A DNA stretch of 64,000 bases from Acidobacteriota bacterium (GCA_003388555.1 QQVD01000040.1:1-64000); one strand, 5' to 3'; counted from the stretch's first letter, positions 42,971 to 52,295 are shown. Notes: generated by a model not told the origin, from the sequence alone. A program made the numbers and translations.

Positions 42971-44905
42971 TCAGCTGCGTTCGTTCAGCAGGGCGCGCAG
43001 AGCGGGCAGGAAGTCCCGCTCGGTGACGATGCCGAGCAGGGGTCCCCCCGGCCGGCGCACCACCAGGCAGCCGCAGGCGGCGTCGAGCAGCCGTTCGGTG
43101 GCATCGAGCAGCGAGGCGTCCGGCGAGATCTCCGGCGGCGCCGCCTCCATCACGTCGTCGACCGACGGGGGGGCGGCGTCGGGATCGCGTCGCGCCTGTT
43201 CGGCGGCGAGCAGGGCGCGGGCAGTCATCGTTCCGTGCACCGCCCCGGCGTCGTCGATCACCGGCACGTGGCGGATGTGCTGCCACTTCATCAGCGCCGC
43301 GGCCAGCGACACCGCGTCGCCGCTGCGCATGGTGAAGACGTCGCGCACCATCACGTCGCGCACCCGCAGGTCGCTCGTCGCCGCGGCCGGAGTGGCCCCG
43401 TCGACCGGCTCCCGCTCGGCGCCGATCGGCCAGCGGTGAACCGGCTCGCCGCCGTCCTGGTGCTCCTGCATGCGTCGAGTCGCCTCGAGCAGTGCGTCAC
43501 GCCCGCGCCCGCGCAGCTCGCTCGCCGTGCGCAGCAGCCAGACAGAGCCGGTGCGCTTGCTGCGCACTCTCTCCTCGAGCACGCCGAGCAGGCGCTCGCG
43601 GGTGGAGGCGGGTACCGCGTGGCCTTCGAGGCCCTGGTGAGCCCGGGGAATCAGCTCGTCGACGATCAGCTCGTCGGCGGGGCAAGCGCGCCAGGTCGCG
43701 CCCGAGGCGTCGTCGAGCCAGTGCAGGCGGGCGTCGAGGCCCTCGCGGGCGACGCGGGCGAAGTCGTGGCGCAGGTCGTCGAACTCGAGCCCCGCACTGG
43801 GGCACAGCCCGCTCGACATCGCCCACCCCATCAGGCCGAAGAAGAACGCGACGTTCGCCATCTCGTCGACCACCGACGGTCCGGCGGGCAGCACCCGGTT
43901 CTCGACCCGCAGATGAGGCCTCTCGCCTGCCGCGCCGTAGCAGGCGCGATTCCACTTCCACAGCGTGCCGCCATGCAGCATGAGCGCCTCGAGACGGGGG
44001 GCGCGGCCGGCCTCGAGCGCCGCGAACGGATCCTCGAAGTCGTCCCGCCAGAGCAGTGGCCGGTAGCGTGCGACCTGCTGGCGCAGCAGCTCGACGACGC
44101 CGCCGCGCAGCCAGGCGCCGCCGAGCCCGACCCGCGGCTCGAGCCCCCTGGCGCGTTCGTCGCGCGAGCGGCCGTCGGTGGCGTTCTCGAAGATCGCCAC
44201 CCGGCTCTCGTGCCACAGGCGGCGGCCGCAGAAGAACGGAGAGTTGGTGGCCGCGGCGAGCAGCGGCGCGCTGAGCGTCTGGGCCCAGTTGTACGCCCGT
44301 GCGAAGTCGTCGGGCGCCACCTGCAGGTGCAGCTGGAGGCTGGTGTTGGCGGCCTCCGGCATCACCGAGTCGTGGGTCGCCTCGTAGCGATCCCAGCCGT
44401 GGATGCTCAGGCGCAGCGCCGAGCCGCGCTCCTCGAGCAACGCCGCATCGAGAGCGGCGTAGCGGGGCTCGGGGCTCATGTTGGCGCGGTCGAGATCGGC
44501 TGGCTCGAGCGAGGGGAGAGAACCGACGAGCAGGACGCGGGCTCCGAGCTCGCGCGCGGCGGTGTCGGCGATCCGCAGCAGCTCGCGCAGCTGGCTCTCG
44601 AAGCCCTCGAGGAAACCGGCGCCGAGCGGCTGCGGATCGAGGTTGGCCTCGAGGTTGAAGCGCGCCAGCTCACTGACCAGCCTCGGGTCGTCGATGAGCT
44701 CCAGCAGCTCGGGGCCGACCGCCGCCGGTCGCCCGTCCTCCTGCACCAGGAACATCTCCTGCTCCATGCCGCAGTGCATGCGGCGGTCCTCGATCATGCC
44801 GAGCTCGAGCATCTGCTCGAGAGCGTCGAGATCACGCAGCACCGCCTCGGTGCAGCGACGCCTGTCCGCGGCGGTGCGCAGCGGCTGCACCCGGAATTCA
44901 CCCAT
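42971..44905 (-). CDS. GCS2-type carboxylate-amine ligase fused to tandem CBS domains
   Basis: This 644-residue cytosolic protein joins two parts. Residues 1 to about 440 are a glutamate-cysteine ligase family 2-type catalytic domain, with CGMEQEMFLV, FNLEANLDPQPLG, NTSLQLHLQV and HLRVENRVLPAGPS. The last 160 residues hold two CBS motifs (VRDVMVRDVFTMRSGDAV, HIRHVPVIDDAGAVHGTM and VDDVMEAAPPEISPDASL, GIVTERDFL). CBS pairs bind adenine nucleotides, so the ligase may be regulated by energy charge. The product could be gamma-glutamylcysteine or another gamma-glutamyl amide. No glutathione synthetase is adjacent; a glutathione S-transferase gene lies just upstream. Confidence 0.87.
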   Translation of the reverse strand: MGEFRVQPLRTAADRRRCTEAVLRDLDALEQMLELGMIEDRRMHCGMEQEMFLVQEDGRPAAVGPELLELIDDPRLVSELARFNLEANLDPQPLGAGFLEGFESQLRELLRIADTAARELGARVLLVGSLPSLEPADLDRANMSPEPRYAALDAALLEERGSALRLSIHGWDRYEATHDSVMPEAANTSLQLHLQVAPDDFARAYNWAQTLSAPLLAAATNSPFFCGRRLWHESRVAIFENATDGRSRDERARGLEPRVGLGGAWLRGGVVELLRQQVARYRPLLWRDDFEDPFAALEAGRAPRLEALMLHGGTLWKWNRACYGAAGERPHLRVENRVLPAGPSVVDEMANVAFFFGLMGWAMSSGLCPSAGLEFDDLRHDFARVAREGLDARLHWLDDASGATWRACPADELIVDELIPRAHQGLEGHAVPASTRERLLGVLEERVRSKRTGSVWLLRTASELRGRGRDALLEATRRMQEHQDGGEPVHRWPIGAEREPVDGATPAAATSDLRVRDVMVRDVFTMRSGDAVSLAAALMKWQHIRHVPVIDDAGAVHGTMTARALLAAEQARRDPDAAPPSVDDVMEAAPPEISPDASLLDATERLLDAACGCLVVRRPGGPLLGIVTERDFLPALRALLNERS

Positions 44906-44994
44906 GGGTCCCAGTCTACGCAGCGACCGGCGGCCAGCGGCGTCGCCCCCTCTCGTGGATTACCCCTAAAGCGGCAGCGGGTGCAGGCTCGCCG

Positions 44995-45606
44995 TCAGCC
45001 TCCGCTGCGCTCGAGCGCGCGCCGGAACGCCGGACGGGCGCGCACCCGCTGGAGGTATGCCACCAGAGGTGGATACGGGCCCAGCATCTCGAGGCGCTCG
45101 GCGAGGGAGCAGATGTAGGCGAGACCGATGTCTGCCGCGGAGAACTCGCCCAGAACCCAGTCCTGGTCGACCAGCGCATCACGGATGTAGCCGAGGTGCA
45201 GGGCCGCCTCCGCGGCCGCGAAGGCGCGGGTGCTGTCGCCCGCCGGCTCACCGCTGCGCATCGCGAGCAGATGGAAGAGCAAGGGCGCGAAGGCCGAGCC
45301 CTCGGGGTAGTGCAGCCACTGCACGAAACGAGGCCAGCGCGGATCGTCGCGGCGCGGGGCCAGGCGATGTTCGGGGTCGTAGCGATCCAGCAGGTACGCC
45401 GCGATGGCGCCGGATTCGTGCACCACGACTCCGTCGTCGTCGATCACCGGTGACTTGCCGAGGGCATGCACCTGGCGCAGCGACGCCGGCGCCCGGCCGG
45501 TCTCGAGGCGGTGGTAGATCTCCAGCGCGTAGTCCACCCCCAGCTCCTCGAGCAGCCAGACGGTGAAAAGCGATCGTCCGACGACGAGATGGTGCACGGT
45601 GATCAT
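44995..45606 (-). CDS. Glutathione S-transferase family protein
   Basis: This 203-residue cytosolic protein has the two-domain GST fold. The N-terminal thioredoxin-like part (MITVHHLVVGRSLFTVWLLEELG) has the glutathione-binding cis-Pro segment LGKSPVIDDDGVVVHESGAIAAYLL. The C-terminal helical domain contains FSAADIGLAYICSL. It probably conjugates or reduces with glutathione, or serves a related thiol role. The ATG at 45606 starts where the family starts; the frame upstream is a shadow. Same strand as the GCS2-CBS gene, which is 89 bp downstream, so they may be co-transcribed and share thiol metabolism. Confidence 0.92.
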   Translation of the reverse strand: MITVHHLVVGRSLFTVWLLEELGVDYALEIYHRLETGRAPASLRQVHALGKSPVIDDDGVVVHESGAIAAYLLDRYDPEHRLAPRRDDPRWPRFVQWLHYPEGSAFAPLLFHLLAMRSGEPAGDSTRAFAAAEAALHLGYIRDALVDQDWVLGEFSAADIGLAYICSLAERLEMLGPYPPLVAYLQRVRARPAFRRALERSGG

Positions 45607-45764
45607 CGAAGGGGCTCCGCGTGAGTCGATTTCGGCGACCCTACTGCAGCCTCGTCGACTCTCTGGCGGGTGGTGCGATGATGGCCGGCGAGCGATCGGT
45701 CCCGCGGCGCGAGCCCTTGCGCCCCGAGCCGCGGACGCGATGCGCGCCAACCAGGAGGAGCGGC

Positions 45765-47420
45765 ATGCGGGAGTTCGACGTCATCGTCGTCGGGGGCGGA
45801 CTGGCAGGCATGGTCGCCGCCTGCGAGGCGGCGGCCGCCGGCCGGCGGGTGTGTGTCCTCGACCAGGAGGGTCGGCAGTCGCTCGGCGGCCAGGCGTTCT
45901 GGTCGCTCGGCGGCCTGTTCATGGTCGACACCCCCGAGCAGCGGCGCATGGGAGTGCGCGACAGCTTCGAGCTCGCCTGGCAGGACTGGCTCGGGTCGGC
46001 CGGATTCGACCGCGAGGAGGATGCCTGGCCGCGGCGCTGGGCCGAGGCCTACGTGCGCTTCGCCAACGGAGAGATGCGATCGTGGCTGCGCGGCCTCGGC
46101 ATGCGCTGGTTCCCCGTCGTCGGCTGGGCGGAGCGCGGCGGTGGCGCCGCCGACGGGCACGGCAACAGCGTGCCGCGGTTCCATCTCACCTGGGGAACCG
46201 GCCCTGGAGTGCTCGAGCCCTTCGAGCGACGCCTGCTCGAGCTCGAGGGAGCCGGCGCGGTGTGCTTCGCCTTCCGCCATCGCGTCGACCGTCTGGTCGT
46301 CGAGCGTGGCGCCGTGGTCGGAATCGGCGGCTCGGTGCTCGAGCCGACCCAGGTCGCGCGCGGCGAGCGCTCGAGCCGCGAGGTGGTCGGCGACTTCGAG
46401 CTCCGCGCCGGCGCCGTGATCGTCACCTCGGGGGGCATCGGTGGCGATCTCGAACGGGTGCGCGCCGCCTGGCCGCGTCAGCGCCTCGGCGAGCCGCCGG
46501 CCGCGGAGGAGATGGTCGCCGGAGTCCCTCACCACGTCGACGGCCGCATGCTGACGATCGCCGAGGGCGCTGGCGCCTCGGTGATCAACGCCGACCGCAT
46601 GTGGCACTACTGCGAAGGCATTCGCAATTGGGACCCGATCTGGCCGCAGCACGGCATCCGCATCCTTCCCGGCCCGTCGTCGCTCTGGTTCGACGCCTTC
46701 GGGCGCCGCCTGCCGGCGCCCTGCCTGCCGGGCTTCGACACCCTGGCCACCCTGCGTCATCTGCTGCAGAGCGGCTCGCACTACTCCTGGTTCGTGCTCA
46801 CCCAGTCGATCATCGAGCGCGAGTTCGCGCTCTCCGGTTCGGAGCAGAACCCCGACCTCACCTCGAAGAGTTGGCTGCAGGTCCTGCGCAGCCGCCGCGG
46901 CGCCGGCGCCCACCCGGCGGTCGAGGCGTTCAAGCGGCACGGTGAGGACTTCGTCGTCGCCGACAGCCTCGAGGAGCTGGTGGCGGGGATGAACCGCATC
47001 GCCGGCAACCAGCACCTGCGGCTCGACGATCTGCGGCGCCAGGTCGAGGCACGCGACCGCGAGCTCGAGAATCCGTTTGCCAAGGACGCACAGGTGGTAG
47101 CGCTGCGCGGCGCCCGGCGCTACCGTGGCGATCGCCTGATCCGCACCGCCAAGCCGCACCGGATCCTGGATCCGGAGCACGGTCCGCTCATCGCGGTGCG
47201 CCTGCACGTGCTGACCCGCAAGACCCTCGGCGGCCTGCACACCGACCTGAGCGGCAGGGTCCTCGGCGCTGACGGCTCGCCGATCGCGGGGCTCTACGCG
47301 GCGGGCGAGGTCGCTGGCTTCGGCGGCGGCGGCTACCACGGGTACAACGCCCTGGAAGGCACCTTCCTCGGCGGCTGCCTCTTCTCGGGCCGCGCCGCCG
47401 GTCGCGCCGCCGGCGCCTGA
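45765..47420 (+). CDS. FAD-dependent dehydrogenase (KstD/fumarate-reductase-like)
   Basis: This 551-residue flavoprotein belongs to the group of predicted FAD-binding dehydrogenases related to 3-ketosteroid delta-1-dehydrogenase and fumarate reductase. The dinucleotide-binding GGGLAG is at residues 10-15, and the FAD C-terminal motif GLYAAGEVAGFGGGGYHGYNALEGTF is complete. HTDLSGRVL is the expected substrate-side segment. It should oxidise or reduce a C-C bond in a lipid-like or acid substrate. The ATG at 45765 is fixed by AGGAGGAG eight bases upstream. It is divergent from the GST gene. Confidence 0.9.
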   Translation: MREFDVIVVGGGLAGMVAACEAAAAGRRVCVLDQEGRQSLGGQAFWSLGGLFMVDTPEQRRMGVRDSFELAWQDWLGSAGFDREEDAWPRRWAEAYVRFANGEMRSWLRGLGMRWFPVVGWAERGGGAADGHGNSVPRFHLTWGTGPGVLEPFERRLLELEGAGAVCFAFRHRVDRLVVERGAVVGIGGSVLEPTQVARGERSSREVVGDFELRAGAVIVTSGGIGGDLERVRAAWPRQRLGEPPAAEEMVAGVPHHVDGRMLTIAEGAGASVINADRMWHYCEGIRNWDPIWPQHGIRILPGPSSLWFDAFGRRLPAPCLPGFDTLATLRHLLQSGSHYSWFVLTQSIIEREFALSGSEQNPDLTSKSWLQVLRSRRGAGAHPAVEAFKRHGEDFVVADSLEELVAGMNRIAGNQHLRLDDLRRQVEARDRELENPFAKDAQVVALRGARRYRGDRLIRTAKPHRILDPEHGPLIAVRLHVLTRKTLGGLHTDLSGRVLGADGSPIAGLYAAGEVAGFGGGGYHGYNALEGTFLGGCLFSGRAAGRAAGA

Positions 47421-47510
47421 GGCGGCGGCGGATCGCGGCGAAGACGGCGGCGACCCGCTCCCCGGCTCTCCTCTCGCCCCAGGGCGTCGGCGGCGCTGTG
47501 TCGGTGCGTC

Positions 47511-47560
47511 GGCACCGGTCGGCACCGGTCGGCACCGGTCGGCACCGGTCGGCACCGGTC
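47511..47560. repeat. 10-bp tandem repeat, five units
   Basis: GGCACCGGTC is repeated five times without change, followed by a degenerate sixth unit. Each unit holds the palindrome ACCGGT, so identical sites recur every ten bases, that is about once per DNA helix turn. Confidence 0.95.
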
Positions 47561-47754
47561 GGCACTGCGGCTTCGTCGCCGAGCCCACATTCGAGGACTC
47601 GCGGTGGGCCTGCGGGCCAACGGGTCCGGGCGCCCGACGGTGCCCGGCAGGCGCGCTGACACCGAAGGTGGCACGGGCACTGCAGTCCACCACGACTGGG
47701 CGACGAGAGAGGCCGGCAACACGACAAAGAACCCACTTTCGCACCCGGAACGCC

Positions 47755-47782
47755 GGGAACTTTTTCCTGAGCATCGGTCGAA
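47755..47782 (+). promoter_or_regulatory. Putative ECF sigma-type promoter
   Basis: GGGAAC at 47755-47760, a 16-base spacer and GTCGAA at 47777-47782 resemble group IV (ECF) sigma factor promoters. They lie about 80 bases upstream of the start at 47861. The motif is short and was found by eye. No ECF sigma gene is in the window. Confidence 0.35.
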
Positions 47783-47860
47783 CCGGACGGATGCGAGGAG
47801 ACGCGGGCCGCGGATCGGCAACCGCTCCAGGACCCGCGATCGACCGGAGCAGAGAAAACC

Positions 47861-49063
47861 ATGTACGTCTCACGGAACCAGCATCTGCGGCACCCTCAGC
47901 GCCACCCTCAGCGGCGAGCTCGGCGTCCCGGCCCGGCTCCTTCACTGCTGGCGCTCACCGCCGCGGCGCTGCTCACCACCTCTCCGGCGGCGGCACGGGT
48001 CATCGGCTACGTGTTGGCGGGGGACGTCGGGCCGCAGCTGTTCAGGGTCGATCTCGGCAGCGGTGAGGCGGAGCCGGTCGGAGAGGTGCGCACGCGACAG
48101 CTGTCGGGACTCGCCTTCGACCTCGAGAGCCGGCTGTGGTCGGTCGACCCGATCTCCTTCGAGATCGTCGAGCTCGATCCGACGAGCGGCGAAGTGCTCG
48201 CGGCAAGGGGCTTCGATCAGAGCCTGCAGCTGACCGCACCCGACCTCACCTTCGACCCCTGCGGCCGTCTCTACCTCCTCGATCGACCCGATCCGATCGA
48301 TCGCGCGTCACAGGTCTTCGAGGTCTTCGCCGACGGGTCGATCAGGGCCCTCGGCGAGCCGAACAGGACCCTGCAGTCGATCGCCAGCACCGACGGCCGG
48401 CTTGTGGCGCTGGCCAGCGACGGCGAGGGCACCTCGAGCCTCGTCGAGGTCGACCGCGCCACCGGTCTGACCTATGGCGCACGTGACTTCCAGGAAGCCA
48501 TCCCGAAGGCATGGATCGGCTTCGACGCGAGCGGCAACCTCTGGGGCGTCGACCCGGCGGTCCCGCTGGGCCCCCCGCTGCCGCCACAGGCCTGGATCGC
48601 GGGTCCGATCCTGGCGCGCCGCACCACCACCACGCAGTTCGCGGCCAACCTGAACGACCTCATGGGGATGGCGATCACGCCTCCCGGAGGCGCGTGCTCG
48701 ACGCTCTGCGACGAGGGTCGTACGACGCACTGCCTGCAGGGAGGACGCTTCGCGGTCGAGGTCGCGTACGTGGCCGATGGCGCCGCGGAGGAGGCGGTGA
48801 CCGTCCTGCGCCGCGGCGACGAGGAGGACTCGGGTCTGTTCACTTTCTTCGATCCCGACAACTGGGAGGTGATGGCCAAGGTGCTCGACGGCTGCTCGAT
48901 CAACGGTCACTACTGGGTCTTCCTGGCCGCGGCCACGGACCTCGAGCACCTCGTCACCGTCACCGAGGCCAGCACCGGCCTGGAGCGCACCTACCAGCGC
49001 CCCTCGGGACCGTCTCTGGCCGAGAACGACACTCTCGCCTTCGCCTGCTCCGCCTCGCCCTGA
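47861..49063 (+). CDS. Secreted beta-propeller protein with C-terminal beta domain
   Basis: This 400-residue protein has a signal peptide ([15 protein letters not shown]). A beta-propeller-like region spans about residues 45-280 ([47 protein letters not shown]), like NHL/TolB-type proteins. The last 120 residues are a separate beta domain: [62 protein letters not shown]. This domain recurs, in my recollection, at the ends of secreted proteins of Acidobacteriota and relatives and has no known role. The ATG has GGAG about eleven bases upstream. The cargo and partner are unknown. Confidence 0.82.
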   Translation: MYVSRNQHLRHPQRHPQRRARRPGPAPSLLALTAAALLTTSPAAARVIGYVLAGDVGPQLFRVDLGSGEAEPVGEVRTRQLSGLAFDLESRLWSVDPISFEIVELDPTSGEVLAARGFDQSLQLTAPDLTFDPCGRLYLLDRPDPIDRASQVFEVFADGSIRALGEPNRTLQSIASTDGRLVALASDGEGTSSLVEVDRATGLTYGARDFQEAIPKAWIGFDASGNLWGVDPAVPLGPPLPPQAWIAGPILARRTTTTQFAANLNDLMGMAITPPGGACSTLCDEGRTTHCLQGGRFAVEVAYVADGAAEEAVTVLRRGDEEDSGLFTFFDPDNWEVMAKVLDGCSINGHYWVFLAAATDLEHLVTVTEASTGLERTYQRPSGPSLAENDTLAFACSASP

Positions 49064-49147
49064 GATCGACGACGCGACGAGTCGCGCCGAAGGCTGCCGG
49101 TGGGGAGCTCCCGAGTTCGAAAACCGACGACCGAAAGGAGAATCGAC

Positions 49148-49351
49148 ATGAAGATCCACCCGAGAATCTCCGTTTCCGAGCGATCGGTGCCGATGGCGAG
49201 GCGCTCCCGCCGTCCGGCGCGCTCGCTCGCTCTCGCCTTCGCCTTCGCCGCACTGCTGGGCATCGGCAGCGTCGCCTGCGAGCAGGACGGTCCGCTCGAA
49301 GAGGCCGGCGAGGAGATCGACGACGCCATCGACGACGCGACCGACGGGTAA
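49148..49351 (+). CDS. Small acidic lipoprotein
   Basis: This 67-residue protein has a basic N-terminus, a hydrophobic stretch and a Cys ([10 protein letters not shown]) that fits a lipoprotein signal. The mature part is short and acidic: [23 protein letters not shown]. The ATG at 49148 has a strong Shine-Dalgarno (AAAGGAG). Such tiny lipoproteins with a helical acidic tail resemble entericidin-like or periplasmic stress proteins. It starts a run of small genes that includes two DUF1328 proteins. Confidence 0.8.
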   Translation: MKIHPRISVSERSVPMARRSRRPARSLALAFAFAALLGIGSVACEQDGPLEEAGEEIDDAIDDATDG

Positions 49352-49476
49352 TCGATGCGGTCGCAGGAGGCGGCGCGCCACAGGCAACGAGCCTCCACCG
49401 CCGATCCGCACGACTGCCTGAACCACCTTTCTTGTTTCGCTACACCACAAACGACACCACTAAGGAGTGTGAAACC

Positions 49477-49650
49477 ATGTTGAGATGGGCACTGATCTTC
49501 TTCGTCCTGGCGCTGCTCGCCGCTCTGTTCGGCTTCGGCGGCGTCGCTGGAGCTGCCGCGGGCATCGCCCAGATCCTCTTCTTCGTCTTCCTGGTACTGC
49601 TGGTGATCGCCGCGATCGGCCACGTTGCCAGGGGACGCTCACCGATCTAG
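49477..49650 (+). CDS. DUF1328 small membrane protein (copy 1)
   Basis: This is a 57-residue protein with two hydrophobic segments around [18 protein letters not shown], the DUF1328 (YtjA-like) signature. The ATG is preceded by AAGGAG. The family is small and of unknown function, often linked to membrane or osmotic stress. The first 27 bases of the gene are identical to those of the copy at 50277, showing a local duplication. The DUF2188 gene lies between the copies. Confidence 0.9.
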   Translation: MLRWALIFFVLALLAALFGFGGVAGAAAGIAQILFFVFLVLLVIAAIGHVARGRSPI

Positions 49651-49747
49651 GACCCAGCGCCGCGCGGCTCCGTCGATCGTTCCGGCGCTCGGCGGAGCCG
49701 GCGGCGCGGCCCCCTGGATCCGTCACCAACCGATAGGAAACAAAACG

Positions 49748-50239
49748 ATGAGCAACGACAGCAAACCCGGGACCGGCGGCAAGCGCAACGGTTCCAGCTC
49801 GACCGACGCATCGACCCAGCGAGCCAAGACGGCGCTGGCGAAGAAGGTGCGGAAGTCCGCCGGTGACGCTTCGGCGCGGGTGGTCAAGCAGGCCCGTCAG
49901 GTCGTGCAGCAGCTGCCCGAGAAGGTCTCGAAGATGACTCCGAAGCAGAAGGCGGCCGCGGTCGGAGCCGCTGCCGCGGCGGCCACCGCCGTGGGCATAG
50001 CCGCCGCCGCGCGCCGTCGCCGCAAGCAGGCCCCGCAGAGCGTGTTCCTGGTCCAGCCCGGCAAGGGCGATGGCTGGCGCGTCGTCAAGCAGGGGAGCAA
50101 GCGCGCCCACGGCACCTTCGAGCTCAAGAGCGCGGCGCTCGACGCCGCCCGTGAGCTGGCTCGCAAGCAGGCGCCGAGCGAGCTCGTGATCTTCAACCAG
50201 GACGGCGCCGAGATCGATCGCCACAGCTACGAAGCGTGA
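49748..50239 (+). CDS. DUF2188-domain protein
   Basis: This 163-residue protein has a long charged N-terminal half with Lys- and Ala-rich helix ([21 protein letters not shown]). A short hydrophobic Ala run ([20 protein letters not shown]) that may cross the membrane follows. The C-terminal DUF2188 domain is [55 protein letters not shown]. The domain is small and of unknown role. It sits between two DUF1328 genes with 97 and 37 bp spacers, which suggests one stress-related cluster. Confidence 0.85.
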   Translation: MSNDSKPGTGGKRNGSSSTDASTQRAKTALAKKVRKSAGDASARVVKQARQVVQQLPEKVSKMTPKQKAAAVGAAAAAATAVGIAAAARRRRKQAPQSVFLVQPGKGDGWRVVKQGSKRAHGTFELKSAALDAARELARKQAPSELVIFNQDGAEIDRHSYEA

Positions 50240-50276
50240 CCTGCTTGTCGCGAAACCCAACCTAGGAGTTCCTCAG

Positions 50277-50450
50277 ATGTTGAGATGGGCACTGATCTTC
50301 TTCATCCTGGCGCTGGTCGCCGCCCTCTTCGGGTTCGGCGGTATCGCCGGCGCCGCCGCGGGCATCGCCAAGATCCTCTTCTTCATCTTCCTCGTGCTGC
50401 TGGTGGTTTCCGCCATCGTGCACGTCGCGAAGGGCGGCTCACCGGTCTGA
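50277..50450 (+). CDS. DUF1328 small membrane protein (copy 2)
   Basis: This is a 57-residue paralogue of the protein at 49477, with the core [27 protein letters not shown]. About three quarters of residues match between the two copies. The ATG at 50277 has an AGGAG-like site (CTAGGAGTT). Being below typical length cutoffs, it is easily missed. It lies directly after the DUF2188 gene. Confidence 0.9.
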   Translation: MLRWALIFFILALVAALFGFGGIAGAAAGIAKILFFIFLVLLVVSAIVHVAKGGSPV

Positions 50451-50638
50451 GCCGCGCCAGGTCGCCCGCCGCCGTCCTCCTCGCCGCCGTTCAGGCGGCA
50501 TCCGCGGTCGGCTGGCGAGCGAAACGGATCCCGATGAGCGGGGTCCGACAGGAGCGCCGCCGGCCGGCGCTCCTCGGCGTTTCGGAGGGTTGGCCGGCGC
50601 CTGACCGGGAACATCCGCGGGAGGGAGGAGCGGCTGAG

Positions 50639-52267
50639 GTGCAGAAGAGGGTGACCAGCGACGGTGGGAGACCGCAACAGTCCTCCGCGGAGAGCGCCGC
50701 CCATGCCGCGACCGCGTCTCGGCGACTGCTGGTCACCGGCGCCACCGGCTACATCGGCGGTCGACTGGCGCCGCGCCTGCTCGAGCGCGGCTACGCGGTG
50801 CGCTGCCTGGTGCGCTCGGAGGCGAAGCTGCGGGCGCGCCCGTGGACCGATCACCCGAACCTAGAGATCGTCGAGGGCGACGCAGGCGAGCCGGGCGACC
50901 TCGACCGTGCGCTGCGCGGTGTGGAGACCGCCTACTATCTGATCCACTCGATGGTCGTCGCCGGCGCCGAGTACCGCCAGCGCGACCGTCGCCTGGCGGA
51001 GAACTTCGCCGCCGCGGCGCGCCGACAGGGCGTGCGCCGCATCGTCTATCTCGGCGGCCTCGGCGAGACCGGCGAAGGGCTCAGCGACCACCTCAGCTCG
51101 CGCCGGGAGGTCGAGCACGCGCTGGGCTCCGGCGGGGTTCCGGTCACCGTGCTGCGCGCGGCGATGATCATCGGCTCGGGCTCGGCCTCGTTCGAGATCC
51201 TGCGCTACCTGGTCGAGCGGCTGCCGGTGATGGTCACCCCGCGATGGGTGTCGACCCGCTGTCAGCCGATCGCGGTGCGCGACGTCCTCCACTACCTCGC
51301 GGCGTGCCTGGAGGAGCCGGCGACGACCGGCGAGACGCTCGAGATCGGCGGTCCCGACGTCGTCACCTACCTGCAGATGATGCGGTTGATGGAGGAGGCG
51401 CGCGAGCTGCCGCGTCGCCTGATCCTGCCCGTCCCGCTGCTCACTCCGAGGCTGAGCTCCCACTGGATCCACCTGGTCACTCCGCTCAGCCGCCACATCG
51501 CGCGGCCACTGGCCGAGGGGCTGCGCAACGAGGTGGTGGTGCAGGACGATCGTGCCGCACGGCTGATGCCGCACCAGCCGCTTCCGGTGCCGGAGGCGAT
51601 CCGGCTGGCGCTCGAGAACGCGACCTCGCACAGGGTCGAGACGTCGTGGAGCGACGCCGGCCCGATGCCCGGCGATCCCGACTGGGCGGGCGGCTCGGTG
51701 TTCCAGGACAGCTGGGCGGTCGAGGTCGACGCGACGCCGGACGAGGTCTTCGAGGCGGTCTGCCGCATCGGTGGCGGCAACGGCTGGTACGCCGCCGACT
51801 GGCTGTGGCGGCTGCGCGGCTGGATGGACCGGCTGATCGGCGGCCCGGGTCTGCGGCGTGGGCGTCGTCACCCGCGGCAGGTTCGCTACGGAGACGCGCT
51901 CGACTTCTGGCGCGTCACCGAGGTGGCCGAGCCGAGGCGGCTGGCGCTGCGGGCCGAGATGAAGCTGCCCGGTGTCGCCCGGCTCGCCTTCGACATCGAT
52001 CCGCTGGAAGACGACTCGCAGGGTGCAGTGGGCGTCGGCCGGACGCGGCTGATCCAGACCGCACAGTTCATCCCCCGCGGGCTCCTCGGCCTGGCCTACT
52101 GGTACGCCGTCCTGCCGCTGCACTACGTGGTGTTCCGCGGCATGCTGAGGGGGATCCGCGATGCGGTGGAGCAGGCACACTCGCGTCACGACGACGCGCC
52201 GGAGACGGCGGCGACGGGCCGTCGCCGGCACCGCTCGCGGCCGGCTCGCTGGAACGTCGCGGACTGA
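50639..52267 (+). CDS. Atypical SDR with C-terminal DUF2867-like domain
   Basis: This 542-residue protein has an N-terminal atypical short-chain dehydrogenase (NAD-binding) domain with GATGYIGG (residues 34-41) and LVRSEAKLRARPW. YYLIHSMVVAG takes the place of the usual catalytic Tyr-x-x-x-Lys. From about residue 340 comes a second domain, with SWAVEVDATPDEVFEAVCRIGGGNGWY, which resembles DUF2867/START-like ligand-binding domains. It probably binds NAD(P) and a hydrophobic ligand. The GTG at 50639 is preceded by a strong GGGAGGAG; a second in-frame GTG at 50651 is possible. Plus strand, after the DUF1328 cluster. Confidence 0.85.
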   Translation: MQKRVTSDGGRPQQSSAESAAHAATASRRLLVTGATGYIGGRLAPRLLERGYAVRCLVRSEAKLRARPWTDHPNLEIVEGDAGEPGDLDRALRGVETAYYLIHSMVVAGAEYRQRDRRLAENFAAAARRQGVRRIVYLGGLGETGEGLSDHLSSRREVEHALGSGGVPVTVLRAAMIIGSGSASFEILRYLVERLPVMVTPRWVSTRCQPIAVRDVLHYLAACLEEPATTGETLEIGGPDVVTYLQMMRLMEEARELPRRLILPVPLLTPRLSSHWIHLVTPLSRHIARPLAEGLRNEVVVQDDRAARLMPHQPLPVPEAIRLALENATSHRVETSWSDAGPMPGDPDWAGGSVFQDSWAVEVDATPDEVFEAVCRIGGGNGWYAADWLWRLRGWMDRLIGGPGLRRGRRHPRQVRYGDALDFWRVTEVAEPRRLALRAEMKLPGVARLAFDIDPLEDDSQGAVGVGRTRLIQTAQFIPRGLLGLAYWYAVLPLHYVVFRGMLRGIRDAVEQAHSRHDDAPETAATGRRRHRSRPARWNVAD

Positions 52268-52295
52268 TTCCTCGATCCCGGTCAGCGAGGCCTGT

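Larger units (their letters stand above)
47421..47860. other. Intergenic region with 10-bp repeats and candidate ECF promoter
   Basis: This 440-base gap between two plus-strand genes has no gene I can support. It contains a 10-bp tandem repeat (47511-47560) and, near its right end, a candidate ECF-type promoter about 80 bases before the next gene. Both are listed separately. Confidence 0.6.

Noticed and set aside
47511-47560. CRISPR array
   Set aside because: The 10-bp units are contiguous with no spacers, and no cas gene is in the window.
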